Below, piece by piece: positions 33,103 through 58,741 of a DNA stretch of 64,000 nucleotides. The stretch comes from Hypomesus transpacificus (taxonomy: Eukaryota > Chordata > Actinopteri > Osmeriformes > Osmeridae): positions 2,569,673 to 2,633,672 of the forward strand of contig NC_061073.1 in assembly GCF_021917145.1 (NCBI RefSeq). The letters are read 5' to 3'. The position numbers were made by a program, and so were the translations under genes. The notes under the pieces are model-generated. The model was not told where the DNA came from. It searched no databases and saw only the letters and a list, made by a program, of their open reading frames with translations. Each line of letters starts with the position of its first letter. The stretch's first letter is position 1.

Positions 33103-35010
33103 CCTCTGACATCACCATCCTTCTGCTTGTGTGCAGAAGTCGTTACCGGAAGAAGAGAGGAACAAATCTTTTTTTTTTTTACATTTTCTATGGAAAAACA
33201 CAAACTACACAACCTTAAAAGCAAATGAGCGATTCTATTTTTGGATCCCTGTGTATTATAAGAAAATGTTGTTTCTCCTGTGTATACGATGGAGTTTTTG
33301 TAACGTTGGTTTCCCTTATGTCCTTAACCTTGAGCCCAGTCTCCATGGATACAGGTACTGAGGTTTAACACAGAGTGTGTCCGTTCTAAACTCACTAAAT
33401 CTCTCAGGTCAAATGCCTCCTCTTTGTGAAACGGCTATGTGTGTGAGAAATAGAATTTCTTCCACGTGCGTTTGGTGAAGCCATGGTACAAACGTACAGA
33501 AACAATTGGCAGTCTCCCGCCATACACGCATGCACACATCAGACACGCGGACACAAACAGCAGACACTCACACACAGGCTGTCATTGACCTATACACCCT
33601 GGCTTCTGTACACACACACACACACACATTTGGCACAGCCGTGCGAGCTCAAACGTACACTGACAGAGCACAGCTGATTAAATATGCACTGTCGTCCTGT
33701 ATATAGAGAATATATATTTTGTACCACAGATATTACAGTACGTTAGACTGAGAGACGGACAACAATAGCGAACTAGCCAGGTGAACAAATCATTTAAAGG
33801 AATCAGACAGTCCTGAATCCAACCGATCATTCTCTTGTTGACGAGCTTTGGTCCTCATTGTCTGGTTTGTTCTCCATGTTTTGTTTGTGCCCATTTTATT
33901 CACCTTACAAAAAACAACAAAACATGCGATCATTGTGCGTACATAAACATTATTTTATTTGGCTTATGCGTGTCCGTGTATGTGAAATCAAATGTATGTT
34001 TTCATTTGTATGTTTTACAGATAATGTATAGTTGCCAAGAAGAACAGCCGCACTTTTCAGTGCTGGTTTATTGTCTGTTAATATGTTGCTCAACCCTGTA
34101 GACATGCCTGAAGTACCCCCGTTCATATTATTCTCTCTGTGTAAGAGAAGTATGTTATATTACACATTTAAAGTTTTTCGTCTTTTTATTCCAAACGTGT
34201 TCCATGTGTCAAAGCCTCTGTATAGAAATAGCCTCTGTATAGTGTCACAGCCTCTATATATATATTTTTAATATCTGTTAGATGATGATACTCATCTGAG
34301 GATTTAGGTATGTGGAATATATGTACGAAATTATCCTCTGAAATCTCTTCTCATCATTGCACTTTTACACCAGTCCAACCAGTAAGGATGGTTGGTGTCC
34401 TCATGCCTATTTGACAGCGTGAAAAGCCGTAACCCCCATACACTTGCTGGCAGATGTCATAGAAGGAATTAAGGTCAATATGAGAATGGTGACTTAAACT
34501 TGCTCTCTTTTTGACTGGAACTGTCCATCTAGCCTTATGCTGTCATTCTTTTGTCACCTTTTGCATAGGGATAAGTGATGTGCATGGAAACAGCTAGACC
34601 TCACAAACTCACATTTAGTTTTACTTTTCTTTTTTGTATAAGGGTGTCTGCTAAATGACTCAATGTAATGAAGTTATATTCATTATAAATATAAAGGAAG
34701 TTAAATGAGTTGTGAGCATGGTGGTTAGTCTGGCAAGGCTTTAAGAGCATAGACCATGGGTGGTATGGGCTGAAATGAAACACTAGAGGTACCCTTCACC
34801 TGGTTAGAAAAGTATTGCTGTCAATTCACTGAAGCCTTTCCAAACCCAGGGATCTCAATCAGAAACAGCAGGGTGTATGTGTTGACGGGCGTTTGTATGT
34901 TTGTGAAGGACACTGTCTGCAGTATCAAAGCATTTAAACTGGTTCATGATGATGGCTATATTGCAGTTACGTCACCTCGATGAAATGAATAAATAAACCA
35001 TGTGACATTT
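33103..35010 (+). terminator. e2f4: e2f4 3' UTR with polyadenylation signals
   Basis: Non-coding sequence after TGA 33100-33102, with overlapping AATAAA at 34988-34993 and 34992-34997. A short SINE-tail fragment lies near 34636-34665. Earlier 3' ends are possible. Confidence 0.5.
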
Positions 35011-37523
35011 TTGTTTTATTTGCCATAATGGTCGGATCTATAAAATCAAATCTGGTTAAATCCAGCGGTTTGAGCAGTCAACTGAAGTGCCCTGAGAACG
35101 AACTAGTATTAGTTGTCTCAACACATGGATATTTTAGATTGAGAATGAGAACGCAACAAGCCAAAGACAGCAATTCAGATAATTCTCCGTCACCAAAAGA
35201 GACACATTTTTCACGGCCTAGTGTTGTAGCCTATTTATTGGTATCTTAAACATTACATTTTTGCGGGTGGTATTCCTGAAATTAATGTGGACTATTCCAT
35301 TCATGCAGAAAGGGAAGTAGCAAGGGCGGTCTGCCTATAGAGGGCGGTTGTGGCTTTGCAAAACCCGGAACTTTGAATGGTCAATTACTTCTAAAACTTC
35401 GGAGGAAGTGCCTCCACCGAAATATTCCAGGTTTTCCATTATCAATATTTTCATCTCGGATTATTGTCGTTAATTTTCGGGGAGCCTGCTCCAAATGATA
35501 CCTTCTCCGAAATCGGCTCTTTCGCGAGGACTGTAAAACTATTTTTGAAACAGGTAGGAATCGAAGAAAATGTCAGCTCACTCACTAGTTTGTCGATTTA
35601 TTTACGTGCTGTTGCTTAGCTTTGCCTATGCGAGAACTAACATGTTGGCTATAGAACGTGATTGAAATAAACCTGGAGGTTGAATTCGTGTTGTGCTCCC
35701 TCAATTTATGTCAACTTTCATTGTCCCCAGACTGACATGAAATGTAATTTGTCTCGCAGATGCTTTGCTTATAATGATAGTTATCATAACTATATGGTTG
35801 TAAAAACATTTTGTTTTTAAGGTACTAGTTTTGTTCATGCTGTGCATTGCCACAGGCTGTGCTATATTGAAACAAACCAAATATTCCCATGTCCATCCCA
35901 AGTGTCAGGTAGCGTGACTAAACTCACAGCTGAATTGAACCACAGGGGAAAGAGGACTGGGCTAATCGTGTGTCTGCCTGGATCAGTTTCACTGGAGTGT
36001 CGACAACTGACAGTCTTTGTCAGAAGAGCAGAGATACTAAACTGGGGTTACTGGTGCAGATAAGATGACAGCAAACTGTGTACGTGTGTTTGTAGAGTGG
36101 TCTGTCAGGTTATGAATTCCAAGCAGCTGAACATACCCTCCCTCTCTGCCTGAGGGAGCAAGGGGTAGGAGGACAGTTATTCTAGGGTCAGGGGGGCCAT
36201 GCCACACTTAAGGCCTGCTGTAACACAAGGCTGACGCATGAATCAGGATATTTATACGAGCACAGACATTTGATTTGGTTTACTGGCAACACACACATGT
36301 AAGCACACCTGTGCTCATACACATGCACGCTTAAACACATTGAATACATGTGAATACACACAAACACACGTACACACAGGTTTATGGTACACGTGTCATC
36401 TGGGAGGTCCCTCCTGCAACATACTGGACTTCTGTTCAGACTGTTATTACACAAGTTAGTTAGTGAGAAATTGTTTTAAAATCTGCTGCTGGCTGGGTGT
36501 GATTGGAGCATGTTTCAACAAAATACCTGGCATTCCTCCTCTTCTTACTGATTAGGGACCAGCTATGTTTACCAGTCTGTGTTTACAGTGCGTTAATGAC
36601 ATTCTTGAATGTTGCAAGTTTGCATTAAGATTTATATGGTGCAAAGTTGGATTGCTGAAGGTTAGCTAACCTTAGCCAAAGCCTGAACCCTAACCCTTGC
36701 TCGAGAGTCTAGACCTAACCTTAATCCCAGCCCTAATATGGTCTGTGGCCTAACAGCTGAAGGTGCAGTTTGGGGTTAGAATGCTTTATGTTTTGACAGA
36801 AACTGTAGTTCGGCATCAGCAGTAAAATGTTTCTGTTTTAGCTTCTTGTTTTGTAGAGAGTCTGTGTTAGAGGAACTACTGAAGAGTAGGCTACAAGGAT
36901 TGTACTCGCACATATACACACACATACTCACACACATTCTCAAACATACACACACATACACACACAAAAATGGAATAGAAAAAGCAAAAGACTGCGAGAG
37001 ATTTGGTCCTGAAGCAGATGCAGAAGGGTCCTTCCAGAATGTGCTGTAGTGTTTCCATATGTTTGGGAAAAGGCATGAAAAGAACTTCACTGTCTCTAAT
37101 GGAAGCCGAATCAGGGCTGAAGAGGAAATAGATGTGTGTGTGTGTGTGACCGTGGATTTAGTAGTATAGAGGGCGTAGCTCTCTCAGCTTGATAGACACA
37201 GTAAAGTATCTTAAAAGAGGAAGACATAAGATCACCAAACTGAAAATGAAAGCTCTAGTATCTCAGCTTACTCTGCAGTTCTGACCACATCAGCTCACAA
37301 ATGCACCAGTCTCAATTTGTCTCAATTTGACTTCTTCAGAAGCCATCAAGAGACCAAGATAATTCCTATATCCCTCTTGTTCCTGTCTACAGTCCCTGGT
37401 GTGTGTTGTCTTTGTCTATTGTGAAGGCTATTTGTACATCTTGATCTACATTGAAAATAGACTAGTGTAGTTGTTGTACCTGTCATCTGGCAGTGAGGAG
37501 GACGGCCTTCCCCAGCAGCCAGG
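35011..37523 (+). promoter_or_regulatory. elmo3: elmo3 upstream region and probable first non-coding exon
   Basis: A GC-richer stretch at about 35320-35551 ends at a good donor (GAAACAG|GTAGGA, 35551/35552) and may be a 5' UTR exon. An acceptor (CCCCAG at 37510-37515) lies just before the ATG exon. The rest is intron-like, with CA-rich runs near 36350 and 36905-36965. No other coding exon is seen. Confidence 0.35.
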
Positions 37524-51146
<13,623 letters not shown>

Positions 51147-52600
51147 TAGATGGAGATGGAGGCTGGGGCTGGCAGGAGGCAGGATGGGGCTTGAGGCTCA
51201 ACATTCTGGGGTGGAGCTTAGGACTGGGGTGGGGGGGAGGTAGGACTGGGGTGGGGGGAGGTAGGACTGGGGTGGGGGGAGGTAAGACTGGGGTGGGGGG
51301 GGGGCAGGACTGGGGTGGGGGGGGGCAGGACTGGGGTGGGGGGAGGTAGGACTGGGGTGGGGGGAGGCAGGACTGGGGTGGGGGGGGCAGTACTGGGGTG
51401 GGGGGAGGTAGGACTGGGGTGGGGGGAGGTAGGACTGGGGTGGGGGGGGCAGTACTGGGGTGGGGGGAGGTAGGACTGGGGTGGGGGGAGGCAGGACTGG
51501 GGTGGGGGGAGGTAGGACTGGGGTGGGGGGAGGCAGGACTGGGGTGGGGGGGGGCAGTACTGGGGTGGGGGGGGCAGTACTGGGGTGGGGGGAGGTAGGA
51601 CTGGGGGAGACTGGGCTATGGTGGGCTGATGGTTGGGCACAAACCAGGAACGAAGGCTGTCAGGTTCAACACAGTCCTGTGGTTCCCAAAAAAATCGATT
51701 AAGACAGAATAAAAATGGAGACAGCAGTAATGATCCAGACTGTGAGCCTGTTAAGATTCTATTTATACATATGTGAGCCCTTTTTATCTTTAAAGATCAT
51801 TTCAATTAGTGTGTTTGACGGTCCTTTCACAGTCTTGTCTGGGCAGGGCATCTGGGAGTTGGGCTTTGATGTCATGATTCATCTTTTCTAGTCTTTATTA
51901 CGAGAGGTTGCCTGGGTGTGACAGCTCAGCAAACCACCAGAAGCTTCCGTCAAAGCCACTGGACTTTGTGCTTTTATGGGCGTGAGTGTTGTCGAGGTAC
52001 GATTAGCCATGGTCATGATTGTAGATGTGAATGTGTGTTTGATCCGTGTTTTTACCACTAAAGCATGCACCTAAGTAAGTATGTGTGTTAGGTTTGTTAA
52101 CCATGGCAAAGTTATGAGGAAAATCAATGCAGGATTATACAAATAAAACATAGCTTATTAAGGCGTCATAGCTATACTGTACTTGATATGTAAAACCCAG
52201 CATGCTTGTTTGTCCAAGATATGCTTATTATGGTCTGTATGTATTCCATGTTTGTTGATGTACGGTACGAGAGCGAGTGTTCCTGACTGACCTAATATCA
52301 CACGACAGTCCAACAGTAGCCAAAAAAAGGTCACTTTTACATTCATTTTCATAATCTTAATAGCGTGAAAAGGAAATGTATGATAATCATTTTTATATGA
52401 CGATTACATTCCTAAACTTACCATTTTTTTGATCCTGTGGCCAGTGAATTCTTTATGTATCTCTCTAGACCAGTGGGTAATATGAAAGTTCAGATCACTG
52501 CACTGTGTTTCTGATGCAACACACACTAATGTGCATTTTAGCCTTGCGGCTTAATGAGCAACGGTTGATATGAATAAAGACGATACGATTTACATACAAA
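51147..52600 (+). terminator. elmo3: elmo3 3' UTR and polyadenylation signal
   Basis: It follows TAA 51144-51146. It holds the G-rich minisatellite at 51221-51610 and AATAAA at 52573-52578. Another 'aataaa' near 51707 could give a shorter form. Confidence 0.6.
51221..51610. repeat. elmo3: G-rich minisatellite in the elmo3 3' UTR
   Basis: About 19 tandem units of GGACTGGGGTGGGGGGAGGT (20-22 bp, some with GCAGTA). Every unit carries GGGG and GGGGGG runs on the transcribed-sense strand, so the mRNA could form repeated G-quadruplexes. Confidence 0.95.
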
Positions 52601-53064
52601 AAACAGCTGTCATCTGTTGTGTTTACTAACAGTGAAAAAAATCCACAAGACTCAAGAGTCTGCAAGTTCAGAGGCTTTACATTTATTCATAAAATTACAT
52701 TTGGTACACATTATCACTTTTTTTCTCTCCAAATTTAACAATCAGCATATGAGGCTCTGTTTTATTTTAAAATTGGTACAAAATTATTCAGGGCCATCAC
52801 AAATATATGGCCAAATACTTAAATAAATATATACTAAGACGTATTATTGTGATTTTAATAGCATAGTCCTGTTTGCAACATGACAGCACATAATCTGCCC
52901 CCACCTTCTTCCGTGTATGTGCTTCTGGGCAGTGAGAGGTTGGGGTCTGCTCTCATGGTCCCTTTCAGCCCCTCCCTCCCTCGCTCGCAGCCTTGGCTGG
53001 AACCACCTCTGTGGGTCTGGCTGGATGTGAACCGCCACGAGCAAGATGGACTGTCCCCCTCGCC

Positions 53065-53339
53065 CGGTGGTTCTCAACCCTGGTCCTCAGGGACCCCCCT
53101 GTCCTGCATGTTTGAGATGTTTCCCTGCTCCAACACACCTGATTCAAATGAATGGATGATCAAGCTCAGCAGAAGCCTGATAACGATCATTCATTTGAAT
53201 CAGGTGTGCTGGATCAGGGAAACGTTTGAAACGTACAGGACAGCGGCCCCTGAGGGCCAGGATTTGACACCGCTGATCTAGAACATGCAGGACAGGGGGG
53301 TCCCTGAGGACCAGGGATTATAACCACTGCCCTAGCCCC
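53065..53339. mobile_element. hAT-type MITE with 8-bp target duplication
   Basis: The ends CGGTGGTTCTCAACCCTGG and, inverted, CAGTGGTTATAATCCCTGG match the common hAT terminus CAGTGGTTCTCAA. Internal inverted repeats include 'acacctgattcaaatgaatg'. The flanks CCCTCGCC (53057-53064) and CCCTAGCC (53340-53347) are a 7/8 target duplication. It lies in the tail-to-tail interval between elmo3 and fbxl9. Confidence 0.75.
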
Positions 53340-53683
53340 CTGCTATGGAATGTGTGTTACCTCACTTATACCTATCCAACCTTTGTCACATCGAGGAGCT
53401 AGGGCCCAGACCTATCCCAGTAGGCAGCAGAGGTCCCTTTAGCTAGAAAGAATATGTTGGAATGTCATGTGTCTGCATTGCACAGTAAGGTGATATTTAG
53501 CTGTAGGGGTTGGATAAAGTCTGGACTTGTGACTGCTGGATCCTGTCTGCATATGTACGTACACACACGTGCAGGCATTCATACACACAACCACGTAAAA
53601 GAGGAGCGTTGTAAGTGCAGATCACTGAAATGAGATTCGAGCAGCAATTTGTCTTCGGCGAAACCAGTTAGACAATCAACCAA

Positions 53684-56600
53684 TCACAGGGTGAGAGTCA
53701 GGTCCGCCCCGCCCACAAAGCGACAGTGGACGTTTTCTAGGAAGGGCAACTGTGATTGGAGGAGGTCCACAGTTGTTATGGAGATATCCTTGCACATGGA
53801 GATGTCTAGTGTGCGGAGTCTCTTACAGTGTTGAGCTAGGACAGAGAGAGACCTGTAGACACAATCCACAGGTTCAGATTTAAATCACACTGTCAAGTCA
53901 AAGTTGATCTCTAATATAGTTTTCCAGTTAGAAACATCAGTCATCCACAATCACTTCAAGTTCGTTTTAAGAGCCTGGGTGTTAAATTCAGAAGCACACT
54001 TCTTTTCAATCACAGCAGTTCAGCCCAGGGTCATACCTAGTTTAGGACCAACGGTGAGTTAATCAAATTTCCATATCCAGTATCTGTATCCAGTAACAGT
54101 ACCTGTTTATATATAAATATCTCCTGTATACTGTATGTATTCTATGTACTGCATCTACTTTAGGATCTCTATCACACGTCCAGTCTGACCTGTCGGTGAC
54201 GGCATCGCAGCAGGACAGGTAGAGGTGCTGCAGCCTGCTAAGGTGTGGCGCAGCGCGGGCGATGCCGTGGTCGCTGATCCGGGGGCAGTGGCTGAGAGCC
54301 AGGCTGGTGAGGCTGCGGCAGTGCCAGGCCACAGACCCCAGGCTGGCATCACTGATCTCGGGGAGCATGGACAGGGACAGGCGCTGGAGGTCTGGGTAGC
54401 GAATCACCTAGAGGCCACAACAACATGGGGTTGGCTATAGTTCAGTGTTAGAGCTAACGATCACAGCAGCTGTCACTGTCTACAGACGCATTTTCAAGGC
54501 GGTTCTTGAAAAGTACAACCACCAAAGATGGTGCCTTCAGTGAAGTCCATCGGCTACGCTAGTCTGAGTTCATAGTTCAGCCGAGAACACCGGAGGGGTA
54601 AGACCGCCAGTACATCCAGCCCCCCACCTGTGTGATGCTGCTGTCGGTCAGCTTGGAGCAGGCTGAGAGGTCCAGCTCCTGGAGGGAGTGGAGGGCCAGG
54701 AGAGAAGCCCCCTCCTGCTCCCTGAACACCCTCAAGTCCTCCTCCGTCACCAGCCGAGGTTTCTCCTGGAAGAGAAGGGTGGGGGGCCGGAAGAAGCCCA
54801 TGTTCCCGAACGTCCTGGTGAACTTGGGGTCCTTGTCCTCCTGGGTGGGGAGTGGAGGAGAAACGGACGAAGGGGAAGGGGAGGGAGGTGTCGTGGAGCA
54901 GAATGGGAGGAAAGAGAGGAGGATGGAAGAGGAGAGGACAAAGGAGAGTGAGGCCGAGTCAGGGTGGAGTGTATTGCGAATGATTGCATCCAGTCATTAA
55001 CAACCCCCCCCCCCCCAGCTTCTTCAACCCCCCCTCTCCCTCCTGCCCCTACCACCCCCCCACCCCCCACTCACAATCTCCTGAGCAGGTTCACACTCCT
55101 TGGTGGGCTCCACTATGCCGAGCAGGCCCCAGTCGCTGATCTCCTTGCACCAGCCCAGACGGAGCACCACCAGCCCCTGCAGGTAGGTGGCGATGGCCCG
55201 CACGCTCAGGTCCGTCAGGTACACGCAGGAGCTCAGGTCCAGCACACGCAGACTGGCGCCCAGCAGCTGAGCCAAGGGATAGACCGTCAGGTCCTGTCAG
55301 GAAGCAGGCGGAGAGAAGATGGAGAGAGAGAAGAGAGGGATGAGGAACATTTACATTTAGTCATTTAGCAGACGCTCTTATCCAGAGCGACTTACAGTAA
55401 GTACAGGGACATTCACCCCGAGGCAAGTAGGGTGAAGTGCCTTGCCCAAGGACACAACGTCATTTTGCACGGCCGGGAATCAAACCGGCAACCTTCTGAT
55501 TACTACCCTGAATCCCTAACCTCTCAGCCACCTGACTCCCTACATGGGAACATGGGATTGATGGAGATGGAGTCTCAGAGAGAGACAGACAGAGGAGCAC
55601 ACAGGCAGGAGGATAGACAGGCTAGCTAGCAGCATACCCGTATGTAGGTGCAGCTCTTGAAGATTAGGGTCTCCAGGCCTGCCCGAGGGCCTGGTCCAGA
55701 CAGACCCTTCACCATCTCAGCTCCGCTGACATGCAGACACTCAGACAGGTCCAGACTCTTCAGCTCAGGGAGGGACACCAGGTCAGCCAGACCTGGAGGG
55801 GGAGAAAGTACAAACAGAGTATGGTATTGTACGTATATATTGTTCCTATGGTCTATACTATGTATGGTACATTTGTATTATATGTAATGTATGTATTCCC
55901 AGATTGATGACTATAACGAGCATTGATGACTCGGAACATGGATCCATCCAGTCTACTCGTCACTACATTGAGGAAGACAAGGACAGTTTCCGGGTGTCTG
56001 TGTACAGACCTTTGTCAGTAATCCTCCAGTCTCTGGACAGAGAGAGACTCTTGAGGTTCGGAAGGCCCAGGCTGACCGCTAGCACCGCCCTGCTGGTCAG
56101 CTCAGTACAGGCGCTCAGGTCCAGACTGCTGAGGCCCGGCTGGTGCTTACATAGAACCTCCACAGAGTAGTCAGTTAGCTCCTTACAGCCCCGCAAACAC
56201 AGCTCCTGCAACCTCAGGCCCTCCACCTGTCGGAAGGCAGGAAGGTGGGGGAAGAAGAGAGGGGGAAGATGGGAGGGCACAATTTCTTGTTGGTTTATGG
56301 TTTTGGCAAAACTTTGGTAAAAGTAACTGGTTCCTGTATTGGCATATGGAGGCCAACGGGATCCCACTCCAATGTTTACTAACCTTTATTTACCTAGTTG
56401 AGTCAACAAAGAGCTTTTTTATTTTATTTCATGTACAATTTTTCATTTTTCAGGTCATTATAAGTGGCTTCGGATAACAGCAGCTGCGACATGAATGAAA
56501 TGTATTTCTTGGACATACATTTTCCAACATTGAGTGTTGGTGTCTTACCTTGGCGACTGAGCGCAGGGACTCAGGTGTGATGGAGGTGCGACTGAGGTCC

Positions 56601-58054
56601 AGGCCCCTCATGGTGGAGGATTGTTCCAGAAGCAGCTTCCGCAGATTCCTCAGGGACAGCAGAGCCGACGAGTCCTGGACGACACCCACGGGGCAGCCGC
56701 GGTACGGGTCAAACTCAAAGGCAATGTGGCACCCGGCCAGCGAGAGGCGGTGCAGCTTAGGAGTGCAGCCTGTCAGGCGGTTGAAGGTGAGGTCCGAGAG
56801 GTAGCGGAGATCTGATAGGTCCAGTTCTTCCAGGCCTGCCAGGGCCACACGCACCTGGAGGAACACACAGACCGTAGGCAGCGAGTTTTGAGTTGGTGGG
56901 AGTGGAGCAAGTCAGTAGGGAATCTGCATTTGCCTGCAGATCTTGATCAACTGTGAGTGAGGCACCTGCAAGTCGCTTTGGATAAAAGGGTCTGCTGAAT
57001 AAAAATATTCTTTAATGGTTCTGCCCCACCCAATATGGGTCATACGGGAATCATCATGATTTTCATAACCACAACCCCTCTTCCTCCTCACCACCCCCCC
57101 ACTCCCTCCTTATCCTCACCACCATCGACTCCTCTTCCTCCTCACCACCCCCCAACACCACCAATACTCAACACCGCCCACCACCTCCTCCTCATCCTCA
57201 CCTGCTGGCGTTGCTCGTCCCGGGAGAGGAAGGCCCCCGACATGAAGAGGCTGTCCAGGCCCCGGAGGTCCAGCCTGCGCAGGGAGGTCAGGTGGGGGAG
57301 CAGGGCCAGGAGGGAGGCCTCTGTCACACTGCTCCCTGGCAGGGCCAGGCTCTCCAGCCGAGGGCCCAGGTGGAGCCCCACCTCCAGGAGCACGGCCCGG
57401 GACAAACTGGACCCATCCAGGTGACTGATCACCAGGCTGCAGCAGGAGAGTCTTCCCAGGCCACGGATCAGATCCAAAGACCAGGTGGAGGCTGGGAACT
57501 TGAAGGTCTGGTTCCTCTGTAGGGGGATGGAGAAATATGAAACTGAATCCTACGAAAGAGTCATTTGATGATATCAAGGTGAAGATTATAAAATAGGGTA
57601 CTGTCATTTATCTAGCTCCTCAACTTTCAGATAATGCAGACAGGAAGTTGGTAGGTTTGAATTCATTCTTTAGGTAGGGAGGCATTCAGGATGAGGAAGG
57701 TGGGTTGGTGGGATGTGGGTAAATAGATTACCTGGAAGCGATGGTCCTGGCTAGCATCATACCAGCTCCTGCAGACCAGAGATGCCTCCTTTCTGTCTGA
57801 CGCATGCAGGAAACTCAGGATGTAGGTGGTGATCTGATAAGAACAAATTAATTACGACCATAGCTAGCTAGCAGGTGCTAGCTTTAGCCACTAAACTAGC
57901 TCCAGACAGTCAACCACACTGCTGCACTCTTATACAACCCTTATGAATGATCCTAGTTGCATGCATAACTGGGTTCTAGGTTTTATTACGATCTTACCTC
58001 GATAGGTAGTTCGGGCGTCTCCATGGTTATTCCACTCGTCCCAGTCATATCCAT
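53684..58054 (-). CDS. fbxl9: fbxl9 (LRRC29-like): F-box and leucine-rich-repeat protein
   Basis: It is a probable substrate adaptor of an SCF (SKP1-CUL1) ubiquitin ligase; substrate unknown. Exons in order on the minus strand: 58054-57998, 57833-57732, 57516-57202, 56854-56549, 56226-56010, 55792-55638, 55293-55075, 54840-54628, 54407-54190, 53852-53684. Total 1971 nt, 656 aa, TGA at 53686-53684, all phases consistent. The F-box spans exons 1-2 (ELPIEITTYILSFLHASDRK, then EASLVCRSW). The rest is cysteine-containing LRRs: LEELDLSDLRYLSDLTF, LSSLDLSACTELTSRAV, LRVLDLSSCVYLTDLSV, LQELDLSACSKLTDSSI, LTSLALSHCPRISDHGI. The identity as FBXL9/LRRC29 rests on F-box plus LRRs and on lying next to elmo3 on the opposite strand, as in mammals. 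A minus-strand AATAAA at 52687-52682 could end the transcript. Confidence 0.88.
55350..55542 (-). mobile_element. tRNA-derived SINE, near full length
   Basis: Reverse copy of the family at 29349-29554: tail 'tttagcagacgctcttatcc', body 'tagggtgaagtgccttgccc', head 'ctaacctctcagccacctga'. It lies in an fbxl9 intron, in the sense orientation of that gene. Confidence 0.8.
56900..57008 (+). mobile_element. tRNA-derived SINE, degenerate
   Basis: 'tttgcctgcagatcttgatc', then 'agtcgctttggataaaaggg' and 'tctgctgaataaaaat'. It lies in the fbxl9 intron between exons 57202 and 56854. Confidence 0.55.
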
Positions 58055-58741
58055 AGCCTCAAACCTTGCGGTTTCCACTTGACATCATTAGTGCAACCTA
58101 ATTTAGCTAACTATCAGCGTTTACAACGTTAGACTGGTAGCTACCTAGTTAGTTAGTAAGAGGTTAGGGCTATCTATAGGCTATGGGTTTAGTTTAGTAC
58201 GACTGCACAGTAACTACAGCTTTTTCCAAAATCTTACAAGCTACTATAATTTTGTTAAGCTGATTAAACAGATAAACTGATCGTTAGACTGTATTCTTTG
58301 TCCCTCTGAAATCCCGTCATACATTTATAAACTACATCTAGTGGTTAGAGATGGTGATATGCTGCGAAATAGCGGATTAATAGACTACAGTCAGTCAGCT
58401 GACCAGGACTAGATGGCAACAAACTCTGGGTTGCCAAATAGAAGAGCATAATCCACTTTTTGGGAGTCTAAAACCCTCCATTTAAACGGCATGGATGCCT
58501 GTATGTTTCGACATGGACCACGTCGCCTCCAAGTGGCATAGGAGGCATATACCTAAACACACTCGTCACAGGTGACCTGTGTGTGTGTGTGTGTGTGTCA
58601 CCAAAGTGGCACGCAACCCCGTGCCTATGCGACACGCCTCTCTTTCCCTCCTTTGCGGAAGTTTATATTTTGTTGCTTGAAAGTTTAATTGTTGGAAGGC
58701 ATCGAGCAGTTCACTACTAGCTAACGTGTACATGGTAAACC
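58055..58741. promoter_or_regulatory. Shared divergent promoter region of fbxl9 and uevld
   Basis: The two start codons lie head to head 687 bp apart (fbxl9 at 58054 reading left, uevld at 58742 reading right). There is no other gene between them, so the interval must hold both first-exon starts and probably a bidirectional promoter. It contains a GT run at 58580-58598. No TATA box is evident. Confidence 0.6.

Noticed and set aside
51218-51640. 140-aa minus-strand open frame of PPPQSCLPP repeats, and + strand GGGRTGVGG frames
   Set aside because: Translations of the G-rich minisatellite in the elmo3 3' UTR.
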